Shown here: positions 1 to 8,593 of the stretch, in pieces
Numbering within the stretch: the first letter of the stretch is position 1
How the letters are laid out: each line of letters starts with the position of its first letter
Origin: Colwellia sp.
GTDB lineage: Bacteria; Pseudomonadota; Gammaproteobacteria; Enterobacterales; Alteromonadaceae
Length of the DNA: 64,000 nt
NCBI RefSeq assembly: GCF_013214175.1
Contig: NZ_JABSPA010000003.1
Location: 62,001 to 126,000 of the forward strand
Direction: 5' to 3'
Notes under the pieces: generated by a model
What the model was told of the DNA's origin: nothing
Database searches by the model: none
Seen by the model: only the letters and a program-made list of their open reading frames with translations
Translations under genes and position numbers: made by a program

Positions 1-1
1 T

Positions 2-1204
2 GCAAGTGAATACTACCCAGGTAGAGTAACTTCAGGTGCTGGATTTACTCTTCCAGAAGCAAATCGTGCGTTAATTCTTGCTGACTCTAAAGCGGCAACT
101 GACCATTATGTTTCTAATGCAGCAGGTTATGGTACAGTCGAAGAAGAAAACATTGCATTATATGTTATGGGTGATTTTAGCACTGATGGTATTCGAGGTA
201 ACATTGGTCTACGTTATGTATCTACTGATGCATCATCTGATTATTATGCATTAGATGCTGAAGGAAATTACGGCACTACACTTTCTACTGATACAGCAAG
301 TTACAATGAACTTTTACCTAGCTTAAACGTGGTAATGGATTTAGCTGATGATGTTATTTTACGTACCTCAGCTGCACAAGTTATCTCTCGCCCTAACTAC
401 GCTGATATGTTTTCTGCGACTTCTTTATCTAACCTTAACTCGAATGTACCTGGCGTACAGGTAGCAACTACTGGTAATGTAGCACTTGAACCATTTAAAG
501 CTTTCCAAGCTGATATTGGTGTTGAATGGTACTTTAGAGACGACGGTATGGTGAGTGTTGGTTACTTTATGAAAGATGTAAGTTCATTTATATCTGCCCG
601 TTCAGAAACTCAACAACAAATTGGCATCGATATTCCTCTTTACGTAGATGATTCTACCATGAGCCCATGTGGACCTACACAACCGGATTGCTGGGATGTA
701 GGCCAATCTACTAACGTAGGTGGTGGTTCTATTCAAGGTATCGAATTCCAAGTTCAAGATGCATTTGATAATGGTTTTGGTTACAGCGTAAACTACACCT
801 ATGCTGATGCTGAATCTCCGGCTGAAAACTACCCTGACCTTCAGAATGTTTTCTCTGATTCATCAGAGCATACTGTTAATACCGTTGGTTTCTACGAAAA
901 TGATGACTTCTCAGTGCGTTTAGCTTATAACTGGCGTTCAGAGTACATTATGCGTGAAGCTCCAAACTGGTACTTAAACCGTACTCACGAATCATTCGGT
1001 ACATTAGACTTCAGTGGATCTTGGGCAGCAACTGACTATTTAAATATTACTTTTGAAGCGGTAAATATCTTAGAAGAAGATAGCTTGCAAACAGGTGCTT
1101 ATGCTTCTGGTTCTGCTCCTTCTGCCGATTTAGAGCTTGGTTTCCCATCATGGACTTTCGAAGGCGAAGCAACGTATAAAGTTGGTTTTGCTGTTCGTTT
1201 CTAA
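2..1204 (+). CDS. TonB-dependent receptor, C-terminal part (5' end outside window)
   Basis: The reading frame is open from base 2 to the stop at 1204, so this is the last 400 residues of a longer protein. The pattern is that of the outer-membrane beta-barrel of a TonB-dependent receptor: alternating amphipathic strands, the stretch LEPFKAFQADIGVEWYF, and a C-terminal phenylalanine (AVRF) typical of barrels inserted by BAM. Full receptors of this type are about 800-1000 residues, so the plug domain and signal peptide lie upstream. The substrate cannot be read from this part. The neighbouring hexosaminidase and nag genes make a chito-oligosaccharide or other glycan plausible by inference. An internal ATG at 167 is not the start. 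Confidence 0.88.
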   Translation, partial: ASEYYPGRVTSGAGFTLPEANRALILADSKAATDHYVSNAAGYGTVEEENIALYVMGDFSTDGIRGNIGLRYVSTDASSDYYALDAEGNYGTTLSTDTASYNELLPSLNVVMDLADDVILRTSAAQVISRPNYADMFSATSLSNLNSNVPGVQVATTGNVALEPFKAFQADIGVEWYFRDDGMVSVGYFMKDVSSFISARSETQQQIGIDIPLYVDDSTMSPCGPTQPDCWDVGQSTNVGGGSIQGIEFQVQDAFDNGFGYSVNYTYADAESPAENYPDLQNVFSDSSEHTVNTVGFYENDDFSVRLAYNWRSEYIMREAPNWYLNRTHESFGTLDFSGSWAATDYLNITFEAVNILEEDSLQTGAYASGSAPSADLELGFPSWTFEGEATYKVGFAVRF

Positions 1205-1243
1205 AACACTTAGATTCAAATAAGAAAACATAGTTTCATGAAT

Positions 1244-1269
1244 AAAGCCCAGCTAATGCTGGGCTTTTT
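1244..1269 (+). terminator. Rho-independent terminator after the TonB-dependent receptor
   Basis: AAAGCCCAGC and GCTGGGCTTT form a perfect ten-base stem with a four-base TAAT loop. The distal arm runs into a T tract. It lies 40 bases after the receptor stop and separates that gene from the halogenase. Confidence 0.85.
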
Positions 1270-1327
1270 ACGTATTATGACTTATTCATATTTTGATCTG
1301 TTTTTAGACAGAAATTATTGAGGTTTT

Positions 1328-2851
1328 ATGACGATTAAAAAAATTGCTATTGTCGGTGGTGGCACGGCTGGCTGGTTAGCAGCTAATCACCTTGGTAAAG
1401 CGCTTTATAAAAGAAAAGATATAGCTATTACCTTGATCGAGTCTCCTGATATTGCCCCTATAGGTGTTGGTGAGGGTACAGTTCCCGATATAAAAAAAAC
1501 CTTAGCAAGCTTTGGTATTAGTGAAACCGACTTTATCCGCCAGTGTGATGTTACTTTTAAACAGTCGATTAAATTTGTAAATTGGTTAGATCAAGCTAAA
1601 CATGGTAAAGACAATTTTTTTCATCACTTATTTGATGTACCTAACCGCGATGATAGTGAAAATTTAACAGTCGATTGGTTAACTCAAAATAATGACAAAG
1701 CTTTTGCTGAGCAAATATCAGCACAATTTAAAGTGTGCGAAGAGGGCAGAGCACCAAAGCAAATAACCAGTCCTGAATATCAAGGGGATCTTGCTTATGC
1801 ATATCATTTAAATGCTGCTAAATTTGCCAAGCTACTTGCCGATAACGCGCAAACTAAATTTGGCGTTAAACATCGATTAACGCATGTTAGTGATGTAAAC
1901 CTTAGTGATGACGGCTCTATTGCTTCATTAACCACTAAGAATGATGGTGATTTAGCTTTTGACTTTTATATTGATTGCTCAGGCTTTCAATCCTTACTTA
2001 TCTCTAAGGCGATGAAGGTGCCTTTTATTGATGTTTCAGACCAGTTGTTAGTTAACACCGCTCTTGTGGTGCAAGTGCCAACCGATAAGGACTCAGATAT
2101 ACCGCCGTATACTATCGCTACGGCACACCAAGCAGGCTGGATTTGGGACATAGCCTTACCCAATAGACGTGGTGTTGGTTTTGTCTATTCAAGTAATCAT
2201 ATGAGTGATGAAGAAGCACAAGTTAAGCTAGATCATTACTTAGGCGGACATAACCCTGAGTTAGTTTACAAAAAACTGCCAATGAAAGTAGGTTATCGTG
2301 AAAAATTTTGGCACAAAAACTGTGTCGCCTTGGGGTTAGCTCAAGGTTTTTTAGAGCCATTAGAAGCTACATCTATCTTGCTAACCGATTTTTCGGCAAA
2401 CTTTCTTGCACAACGCTTCCCTAGTGAGAAAGAAGATCTCTTGGTACTTGAAAAGCGCTTTAATCATGCCATGGGACATGCTTGGGCAAGAGTTGTTGAT
2501 TTTATCAAGTTGCATTACTGTTTATCAGACCGAGATGACTCATCTTTTTGGCGTGAGAATAGAGATCCTAGCACCATGTCGACAGAGTTAAAGGAGAAAT
2601 TAGCTTTGTGGGAGAACTTCACACCGATCAGTGATGATTTTTTTAGTCAATTTGAAGTGTTTTATTTGGAGAACTTTCTATTTGTCTTATATGGGATGAA
2701 ATATAAAACGAAATTGACTAGGGGGGAGCTAACTGACTCGAAGGACCGCATTGCCGCGCTGCAAGATATCACCGCCAGCTTAATGAATAACTTGCCTGAA
2801 CATAGGGCATTACTAGAGAAAATTAACAAATTTGGTTTACAGGCTCTGTAA
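1328..2851 (+). CDS. Flavin-dependent tryptophan halogenase-like protein
   Basis: 507 residues, the usual length for the PrnA/RebH family. The FADH2-binding GGGTAGWLAA motif is at residues 10-19. The family's catalytic lysine matches K78 (TFKQSIKFVNW), and the WxWxI signature appears as WIWDIA at 271-276. Known members chlorinate or brominate tryptophan or other aromatics using FADH2 from a separate reductase; no reductase gene lies beside it. Close relatives next to TonB receptors are common in Alteromonadales, Caulobacterales and Xanthomonadales, and their substrates are unknown. A terminator separates it from the receptor, and it converges with the SapC gene. Halogenase fold is secure; substrate is not. 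Confidence 0.85.
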   Translation: MTIKKIAIVGGGTAGWLAANHLGKALYKRKDIAITLIESPDIAPIGVGEGTVPDIKKTLASFGISETDFIRQCDVTFKQSIKFVNWLDQAKHGKDNFFHHLFDVPNRDDSENLTVDWLTQNNDKAFAEQISAQFKVCEEGRAPKQITSPEYQGDLAYAYHLNAAKFAKLLADNAQTKFGVKHRLTHVSDVNLSDDGSIASLTTKNDGDLAFDFYIDCSGFQSLLISKAMKVPFIDVSDQLLVNTALVVQVPTDKDSDIPPYTIATAHQAGWIWDIALPNRRGVGFVYSSNHMSDEEAQVKLDHYLGGHNPELVYKKLPMKVGYREKFWHKNCVALGLAQGFLEPLEATSILLTDFSANFLAQRFPSEKEDLLVLEKRFNHAMGHAWARVVDFIKLHYCLSDRDDSSFWRENRDPSTMSTELKEKLALWENFTPISDDFFSQFEVFYLENFLFVLYGMKYKTKLTRGELTDSKDRIAALQDITASLMNNLPEHRALLEKINKFGLQAL

Positions 2852-2858
2852 CAGGAGG

Positions 2859-2890
2859 GGCTGTATAGTTAACGCTTATGCTATACAGCC
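2859..2890. terminator. Hairpin between convergent halogenase and SapC genes
   Basis: GGCTGTATAG and CTATACAGCC form a perfect ten-base inverted repeat around a 12-base loop. It sits in the 49-base gap between two convergent genes. It lacks a strong T tract on either side, so a bidirectional terminator role is inferred from position. Confidence 0.45.
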
Positions 2891-2900
2891 ATGTATCAGT

Positions 2901-3626
2901 TTAATTTTCTGCGGAGCTTTTGTTTAAGTTAATTTGTAGCTTAGCAAGTCTTGCTATTTGGTGCATTGAGGACAAGTGAGCATAGATGATTGGTAATAAA
3001 CCTTTGCTGCGTAATTCATTAAACTCATCATCCGGTAATGCTTCTAGCTTCTTTTCATCAATTACATAAAGTCCGTTAAGGGATAATTTTTCTTCACCAG
3101 CCAAATTAATATTAAGTGATTTCAATGTTAATAATTTTTTATTAGCCAAATATTGCATGATACCACTGGTTTGCTCATGCCTTTCTGCGACATCAAGTAA
3201 GTGTTCAGTTCTTGCTTTAAGGTAATCGGTCTGTTCACCCTTATCATCAAATAACGTTTGTCCCGAATCGTTATTAATCATAGAGCTATCAGTATCTATA
3301 CAGACAAAGCAGTTATCATCATCTTCACTTTGTTTGACCAGAGAGAATGGGTAATTAAAGAAGCTACTAGGGATCACTTCAGCCGGCCAGTTTGCTGTTT
3401 GGCAATACAAGTTTATACCGGGCTTAAGTCCCATCATAGCCACGGCAGTAAATTGCCCCGTTTCAGTGTTTTTAACAAAGGCAATGGGAAACTCTGCAGC
3501 TAAAGGAATAAAATCCTGCACAACAACAGGTATCAGGTGTTGCTCTTTAAAGCGGGTGAAGTCTTTTTTATCTTGAACTTTAAGTGCCGCATGCTGCTGG
3601 TGATTTAAGGGGACAATATTTGTCAT
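2901..3626 (-). CDS. SapC family protein
   Basis: 241 residues. The N-terminus (MTNIVPLNHQQHAALKV) and the FPIAFVKNTETGQFTAVAMMGLKPGINLY block match the SapC family (Pfam SapC), named after a Campylobacter S-layer locus. It has no signal peptide or membrane segment. The biochemical role of the family is unknown. It recurs beside tryptophan halogenases, DUF6445-like genes and TonB receptors, the same company it keeps here. It is 90 bases downstream of the DUF6445-like gene on the same strand, so the two probably form a transcription unit. Confidence 0.75.
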   Translation of the reverse strand: MTNIVPLNHQQHAALKVQDKKDFTRFKEQHLIPVVVQDFIPLAAEFPIAFVKNTETGQFTAVAMMGLKPGINLYCQTANWPAEVIPSSFFNYPFSLVKQSEDDDNCFVCIDTDSSMINNDSGQTLFDDKGEQTDYLKARTEHLLDVAERHEQTSGIMQYLANKKLLTLKSLNINLAGEEKLSLNGLYVIDEKKLEALPDDEFNELRSKGLLPIIYAHLSSMHQIARLAKLQINLNKSSAEN

Positions 3627-3716
3627 TATATAAAGACTCCGATGTTAGTATTTTAATTATTATGTTTGGTTGTGTTTGGATATTTGTATTTGATAACTCT
3701 GGATTATGTTATCTAG

Positions 3717-4433
3717 TCATGGCGCTACAATACTCGCAAATGAGGTGATAGAGAAACGGCCCTTAGCGGTATCGCCACTATAGCTTTCTTTCGATGTTAA
3801 GTTAGCGCCGTGTAAAAGGTTGCCTTGATAGATAACAAGACGGTTGAATTTTGCCTCTACCTTTAATACTTGCTCAAATAAGCTGGTTGAATCTGTTATG
3901 TAGCCATTATGCTCGTTCGATTTTGAGCTAACCTCATTTAGCATATCATCAAGAATCACTTCATCCTGTTCATTAAGCTCAACTATATTTTTTGGAATAT
4001 ACCGATAAATGCTAGTACCACCAAGCTCTTGACCTGAAAGGTAATGAACAAAAGCATACTCTGAGCTTTTACAGCTATCTACATGCGGCATTTTTTGTTC
4101 GGTAAGTAATTGCGAAGGTGGGCAAGTAACTAATGAAATTAGGCTTTTGTGAATAATAGCTGTGGATTGTTCACGACCGACTAATTTAGGGATAATACTC
4201 TCCTGAAAAAAGGCATGTAGCAAACGTATGTATGGCTCCGGCATATTGTCACGAATGCCAGGGTAATATGAATTATCTGCATGCATGGGATTGAAATAGG
4301 CAATGTTCTTGGCAAAGTGCATGACACTATCAGCACTTAGAAGAAAGTCATCAATGATATAAGCATTTAAATTCGTATAAGGAATTGAAACTTCTTGTAT
4401 GGATAACTTTGGGTTTAACGTTAAGTTTTTCAT
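3717..4433 (-). CDS. DUF6445-like protein, possible Fe(II)/2-oxoglutarate oxygenase fold
   Basis: 238 residues, no signal peptide. I assign it by resemblance to the DUF6445 family that accompanies SapC and halogenase genes. Seen directly: an HxD pair (H117, D119 in MPHVDS), a distal histidine H208 (LLHGAN) and an arginine 18 residues later (R226). This spacing recalls the 2-His-1-carboxylate facial triad plus 2-oxoglutarate-binding arginine of prolyl-hydroxylase-like oxygenases. Catalytic activity is inference; no substrate is known. Probably cotranscribed with sapC. Its promoter lies in the divergent region shared with the hexosaminidase gene, which carries NagR-like operators. Confidence 0.6.
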   Translation of the reverse strand: MKNLTLNPKLSIQEVSIPYTNLNAYIIDDFLLSADSVMHFAKNIAYFNPMHADNSYYPGIRDNMPEPYIRLLHAFFQESIIPKLVGREQSTAIIHKSLISLVTCPPSQLLTEQKMPHVDSCKSSEYAFVHYLSGQELGGTSIYRYIPKNIVELNEQDEVILDDMLNEVSSKSNEHNGYITDSTSLFEQVLKVEAKFNRLVIYQGNLLHGANLTSKESYSGDTAKGRFSITSFASIVAP

Positions 4434-4511
4434 ATTACTGCTTATTTTTATGCTGTTTTAATAAATATTTATATAGCTAATATAAGAACCTTTGAAATTA
4501 ATATACTTAAA

Positions 4512-4529
4512 TTTGACAGCGCTGTCAAA
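4512..4529. promoter_or_regulatory. NagR-like (LacI family) operator, distal copy
   Basis: Perfect 18-base palindrome TTTGACAGC/GCTGTCAAA with the central CG typical of LacI-family operators. The same core recurs at 4682-4709 and 7539-7558. It lies between the divergent DUF6445-like and hexosaminidase genes, 78 bases from the start of the former, so it could act on either. Assignment to NagR follows the operator type described for nag genes of Shewanella and relatives. Confidence 0.75.
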
Positions 4530-4681
4530 GGGCGGTGTAGCGCATGTTGGTAGCTGATATAAGTGATAAATAATAACGCTCATTAACTATTGCTATGAAT
4601 CGGCTAGTAAAATCAGTTAACTGAGATTAAAACATCCTCGCTAAATGTATGTTCTTGTAATCACTTTAGTGTTTTTTGTAT

Positions 4682-4709
4682 TTAATTTTGACAGCGCTGT
4701 CAAAATTAA
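4682..4709. promoter_or_regulatory. NagR-like operator, proximal to hexosaminidase gene
   Basis: Perfect 28-base palindrome centred on GACAGC/GCTGTC, ending in TTAATTTT and AAAATTAA. It lies 73 bases before the hexosaminidase start codon. With the copy 170 bases upstream it could allow looping by a LacI-family repressor. Likely effector GlcNAc-6-phosphate, inferred from the known NagR regulon. Confidence 0.8.
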
Positions 4710-4782
4710 GGATAGTTATGTTAACAATAACATCTAAAGCAAAGCAGCTTTATCACTGAAAGTTGTAAAAGGTCCTTTAAAA

Positions 4783-7437
4783 ATGCACATTAGCAAGATG
4801 AATAAAAAAGTTTTAGCGCTTACTATTGCCGCTAGCTTATCTCTACTCGGTTGTGAAAAATCACCTGCGCCTGCAGTTGATACCGGTGAGAAAATTAACT
4901 TACAAGCTATTTACTCTGTTGCTCAAAGTGATATTGATAACATTGCCCAGCATTTAGAGGTTAACTATCGTGTGGTTACTAATATCCCTAGTGATAAATG
5001 TGACAGTAAAGTTGCCGATGGCGCCTGTTTTGAAGTGGAGCTATCTTTTACCGCGACACAAGCCATAGCCGCTAAAGATTGGACTATTCATTTTAGTCAA
5101 ATTGCACCCATTCAGTCTTTTGAAAGTGATGACTTTAGCGTAAAACACCTGAACGGTGATTTACATCAGATTAGCTTAAAAGATAACTTTTCCGGCTTTA
5201 GCCAAGGCGAGACAAAAACCTTAAACTTCCGCGCTATGTTTTGGTCATTAGCCGAGTCTGATGTGATGCCTAATTATATTGTTAGTGCACCTAGGCTTGA
5301 AGCTCGAGTTATTGAAAGTACAGTACCTTTCATTGATAAAGATACCGGTTTAGAAGTACTTCCTCATGTTGAAACCTTCACTGATAGCAATACTCAGTTT
5401 AAACGCAGTGCCGCAGATAAAACGCAATGGCTAACCCCGGAAAAGCTTTATCAACGTAATTCAGTACTGGTACAAGACAAGCTAGCCGTGTTGCAAGCAA
5501 TTATCCCAACCCCTAAGTCGGTAAGTATCGACGCTAATATGGGTTTTGCTGATATTGGCCAAGGTATTGCGGTATCTTTAGGTAATGTTAAACACGGTGA
5601 TGTTGATGCTGCGTTATCACGTTTAAGCACTCTCGGCGTTAAGCAAAACGCTGCGGGTTTACCGCTACGGTTAAGTATTCGCCCTAATAACAATAAAATT
5701 ATCGGTAGCTACAGCTTAAATATCACCAGTAAAGAAATTATCATCATTGGTGTTGACGGTAATGGTGTCTTTAACGGCTTGCAATCACTGGCAAGTTTAG
5801 TGACTGTTGGTGAGTCACGTATACCTATGTTAGTGGTTGAAGATGAACCACACTTTGTCTTTCGTGGCATGTTAGTGGATGTTGCACGTAACTTTCATTC
5901 AAAAGAGTTTATTTTAAAACTGTTAGATCAAATGGCAGCTTACAAGTTAAATAAACTGCATTTACACCTTGGTGATGATGAGGGGTGGCGTTTAGAAATT
6001 CCCAGCTTACCTGAACTTACCGATATAGGCGCAAAGCGCTGTTTTGATGTTACTGAAGAAAATTGTTTAATGCCGCAGCTCGGTGCTGGCATTGATGAAA
6101 ACTCATCAGTCAGTGGTTATTACAGTGTTAGTGATTATCACGAAATTTTAAAAGCAGCCAGTGCTCGGCATATTCAAGTGATCCCATCACTTGATATGCC
6201 GGGTCATTCTCGTGCCTCAATTAAGGCCATGACTGCGCGTTATAAAAAATACCAAGCCTTAGAAGATGAAGCTAAAGCCAAGCAGTTCTTACTAGAAGAT
6301 TTCCAAGATAAAACTAAGTATTCTTCAGTGCAATTTTATGGTGATAACACCATTAATGCCTGTTTAGAGTCGTCTTATGATTTTGTCGTCGAAGTGATGA
6401 CTCAAGTGAAAAAAATTCATGCCGATGCTGGCCAGCCGCTTACTCGATATCATATTGGCGCAGATGAAACTGCCGGTGCTTGGTTAGACTCGCCAGCCTG
6501 TAAAGCTTTTGTCGCTAATAACGATAAAGGTGTCACTAAAATGAGTGAATTAGGCGCTTATTTTATTGAACGTGTTGCCGGAATTTTATCTGAACTTGAT
6601 ATTGAAACAGCAGGTTGGAGTGATGGCATGGAGCATACTCGCAAGGAAAATATGCCAGCAATTGTGCAAGCCAATGCTTGGGATGCGCTATTTTGGGGAG
6701 GTCACGATAAGGTTCATCTATTAGCAAACCGAGATTGGCAAGTGGTTATCTCTAGCCCTGACGTTTTATATTTTGATTTCCCCCATGAGGCAGACCCTAA
6801 AGAGCATGGTTACTATTGGGCATCACGCCACACTAATACTGAAAAAGTATTCCAGTTTATGCCTGATAACTTGCCAGTTCATGCCGAATTTTGGTTAGAC
6901 CGACAAGATAATACTTATGTCGCCGATGATACTAAAACCCCTTTAGCTGCCGGTAAAAAATTCTTAGGCATTCAAGGGCAATTGTGGAGTGAAAATGTCC
7001 GCACCGATGACATGGTTGAGCATAAAGTATTTCCACGTATATTAGCGTTAGCAGAGCGTGCCTGGCATCTTGCTGACTGGGCAGTGCCTTATAACTATCA
7101 AGGTGCTAAATATTCATCGCAGAGCAATACTTTTACTACAGAAATGCAAACTATGCGTGATAGCCAATGGGCTGAATTTGCCAATACCTTAGGGCAAAAA
7201 GAGTTTGCTAAACTTGAGCTAGCGCAAATTGATTATCGCCTTCCTACCGTGGGCGCCATTATCCAAGCAGGTAAACTGCATGCCAACATCGCTTTTCCAG
7301 GCCTGACAATTGAATATCAAGTGAGTGGCGGCAACTGGCTTACTTATCAAGAGCCTATTGCCGTTTCTGGTCAGGTAAATATCAGAAGTCGTAGTACTAA
7401 TGGTCTAAGAGCAAGTCGTATCACCCAGGTTCAATAA
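4783..7437 (+). CDS. Beta-N-acetylhexosaminidase, GH20 family, lipoprotein
   Basis: 884 residues. It removes terminal GlcNAc from chito-oligosaccharides in the periplasm or at the outer membrane. A lipoprotein signal ends in the lipobox LLGC at about residue 27. Then follow a CHB_HEX-type N-terminal domain (about 35-180), a GH20b domain (about 230-355), the GH20 catalytic barrel (about 355-790) with the catalytic Asp-Glu pair D561-E562 in HIGADET, and a small C-terminal beta domain. The architecture matches chitobiases. The ATG at 4783 has AAGG upstream; a second ATG six codons on (4801) gives a more typical signal peptide start. Two NagR-like operators precede it, and a long hairpin follows it. 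Confidence 0.93.
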   Translation: MHISKMNKKVLALTIAASLSLLGCEKSPAPAVDTGEKINLQAIYSVAQSDIDNIAQHLEVNYRVVTNIPSDKCDSKVADGACFEVELSFTATQAIAAKDWTIHFSQIAPIQSFESDDFSVKHLNGDLHQISLKDNFSGFSQGETKTLNFRAMFWSLAESDVMPNYIVSAPRLEARVIESTVPFIDKDTGLEVLPHVETFTDSNTQFKRSAADKTQWLTPEKLYQRNSVLVQDKLAVLQAIIPTPKSVSIDANMGFADIGQGIAVSLGNVKHGDVDAALSRLSTLGVKQNAAGLPLRLSIRPNNNKIIGSYSLNITSKEIIIIGVDGNGVFNGLQSLASLVTVGESRIPMLVVEDEPHFVFRGMLVDVARNFHSKEFILKLLDQMAAYKLNKLHLHLGDDEGWRLEIPSLPELTDIGAKRCFDVTEENCLMPQLGAGIDENSSVSGYYSVSDYHEILKAASARHIQVIPSLDMPGHSRASIKAMTARYKKYQALEDEAKAKQFLLEDFQDKTKYSSVQFYGDNTINACLESSYDFVVEVMTQVKKIHADAGQPLTRYHIGADETAGAWLDSPACKAFVANNDKGVTKMSELGAYFIERVAGILSELDIETAGWSDGMEHTRKENMPAIVQANAWDALFWGGHDKVHLLANRDWQVVISSPDVLYFDFPHEADPKEHGYYWASRHTNTEKVFQFMPDNLPVHAEFWLDRQDNTYVADDTKTPLAAGKKFLGIQGQLWSENVRTDDMVEHKVFPRILALAERAWHLADWAVPYNYQGAKYSSQSNTFTTEMQTMRDSQWAEFANTLGQKEFAKLELAQIDYRLPTVGAIIQAGKLHANIAFPGLTIEYQVSGGNWLTYQEPIAVSGQVNIRSRSTNGLRASRITQVQ

Positions 7438-7445
7438 GAAGGTTC

Positions 7446-7491
7446 AAATTAACTAACTGATATTTATCTAATATTATCAGTTAGTTAATTT
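7446..7491 (+). terminator. Long AT-rich hairpin after the hexosaminidase gene
   Basis: Perfect 17-base arms (AAATTAACTAACTGATA and its complement) around a 12-base loop, starting 8 bases after the stop codon. Position suggests a terminator or 3' end stabiliser. The stem is AT-rich and the T tract is short, so termination efficiency is uncertain. Confidence 0.55.
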
Positions 7492-7538
7492 ACATTTGGT
7501 AACACTTGTAAAAAAAGCTGATATTTTATCCAAAAAAC

Positions 7539-7558
7539 AAATGACAACGCTGTCATTT
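7539..7558. promoter_or_regulatory. NagR-like operator upstream of nagK
   Basis: AAATGACAAC/GCTGTCATTT is a 20-base palindrome with one mismatched pair. It shares the TGACA...TGTCA core with the two sites upstream of the hexosaminidase gene. It ends 57 bases before the nagK start codon, so nagK-nagA-nagP probably has its own repressed promoter. Confidence 0.78.
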
Positions 7559-7615
7559 CTAGCTAAGATGAAAAAATCAAAAAATTAAAATATAGACAGT
7601 GAACATGGGATCGGT

Positions 7616-8530
7616 ATGCTGACAAGTAGTGACAAAAACAATGAATTATTTTTAGGCATTGATGGTGGAGGCAGTAAATGTAAAGCCATTATTATGAATA
7701 AAGATAATGAAATACTTGGTACAGGCATCTCAGGTCCCGGTAATCCATTGCATGGTTTTGAGCAAGCAACTTATTCTATTACTGACTCTGCTAAATTAGC
7801 GTTAGCAGATGCTGGTTTAGCTCATATAGAGCTGAGTGAGATAATCGCTGGTGTTGGTTTAGCAGGCGTTAACTTACCTGTGCTATTTGACCAAATGGCC
7901 GCTTGGCAACATCCCTTTAAAGCAATGCATCTAGCGACTGATTTGTTAATCGCCTGTTTAGGTGCCCATAATGGTAGCGATGGCGCTGTGATGATTACCG
8001 GTACTGGCTCATGTGGCTTTGCTTGTGTCGATGAACAGCACACTATTGTTGGTGCTCATGGTTTCCCTCATGGTGATAAAGGCAGTGGTGCTTGGTTTGG
8101 TTTACAAGGGGTTAAGCAGGTTTTATTATCCCTTGATGGCTTAGTCGAGCCAACCTTGATGTCAGCGGTATTGTTGAAAAAACTTAACTGCAATGACGAT
8201 ACTGATTTAGTTGAAGCTGTTGCCAGTCAAAAAGCGACTTTTTATGCACAGCAAGCTAATTTAGTTTTTGATGCCGCTGAGCTAGGTGATAAAGTTGCCT
8301 TGGATATTGTTGCTGAAGGCGCCGAATATATTAATGGCATTGCTCGTACTTTAGCGGTAAAAAATCCACCGCGAATGTCTATGATTGGCGGCCTAACACC
8401 GCGATTGAAATCTTGGTTAGCGAGCGATATAAAAGCTAATCTGACTGAGCCATTAAATCCACCGGAAGTTGGCTCAGTACTTTTCGCTCGGCAGCAACAA
8501 GCTAAAGCGTCTGTGCAACAATCGGCGTAG
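7616..8530 (+). CDS. nagK: N-acetylglucosamine kinase, BadF/BadG/BcrA/BcrD ATPase family
   Basis: 304 residues. It phosphorylates cytoplasmic GlcNAc to GlcNAc-6-phosphate, substrate of the next gene. The ASKHA phosphate-1 loop GIDGGGS is at residues 14-20 and the second phosphate loop TGTGSCG at 128-134. A late glycine-rich segment (MIGGLTPRL) is the adenosine motif. This is the kinase type of the Shewanella nag pathway, where sugar enters by a permease rather than a PTS. It is preceded by a NagR-like operator and followed 63 bases later by nagA. Confidence 0.9.
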   Translation: MLTSSDKNNELFLGIDGGGSKCKAIIMNKDNEILGTGISGPGNPLHGFEQATYSITDSAKLALADAGLAHIELSEIIAGVGLAGVNLPVLFDQMAAWQHPFKAMHLATDLLIACLGAHNGSDGAVMITGTGSCGFACVDEQHTIVGAHGFPHGDKGSGAWFGLQGVKQVLLSLDGLVEPTLMSAVLLKKLNCNDDTDLVEAVASQKATFYAQQANLVFDAAELGDKVALDIVAEGAEYINGIARTLAVKNPPRMSMIGGLTPRLKSWLASDIKANLTEPLNPPEVGSVLFARQQQAKASVQQSA

Positions 8531-8593
8531 TACTTTATCGCAAATACTTTTTAAAAAATTTTACCCATTGAAGTTGATACTCTAGGACAATCC

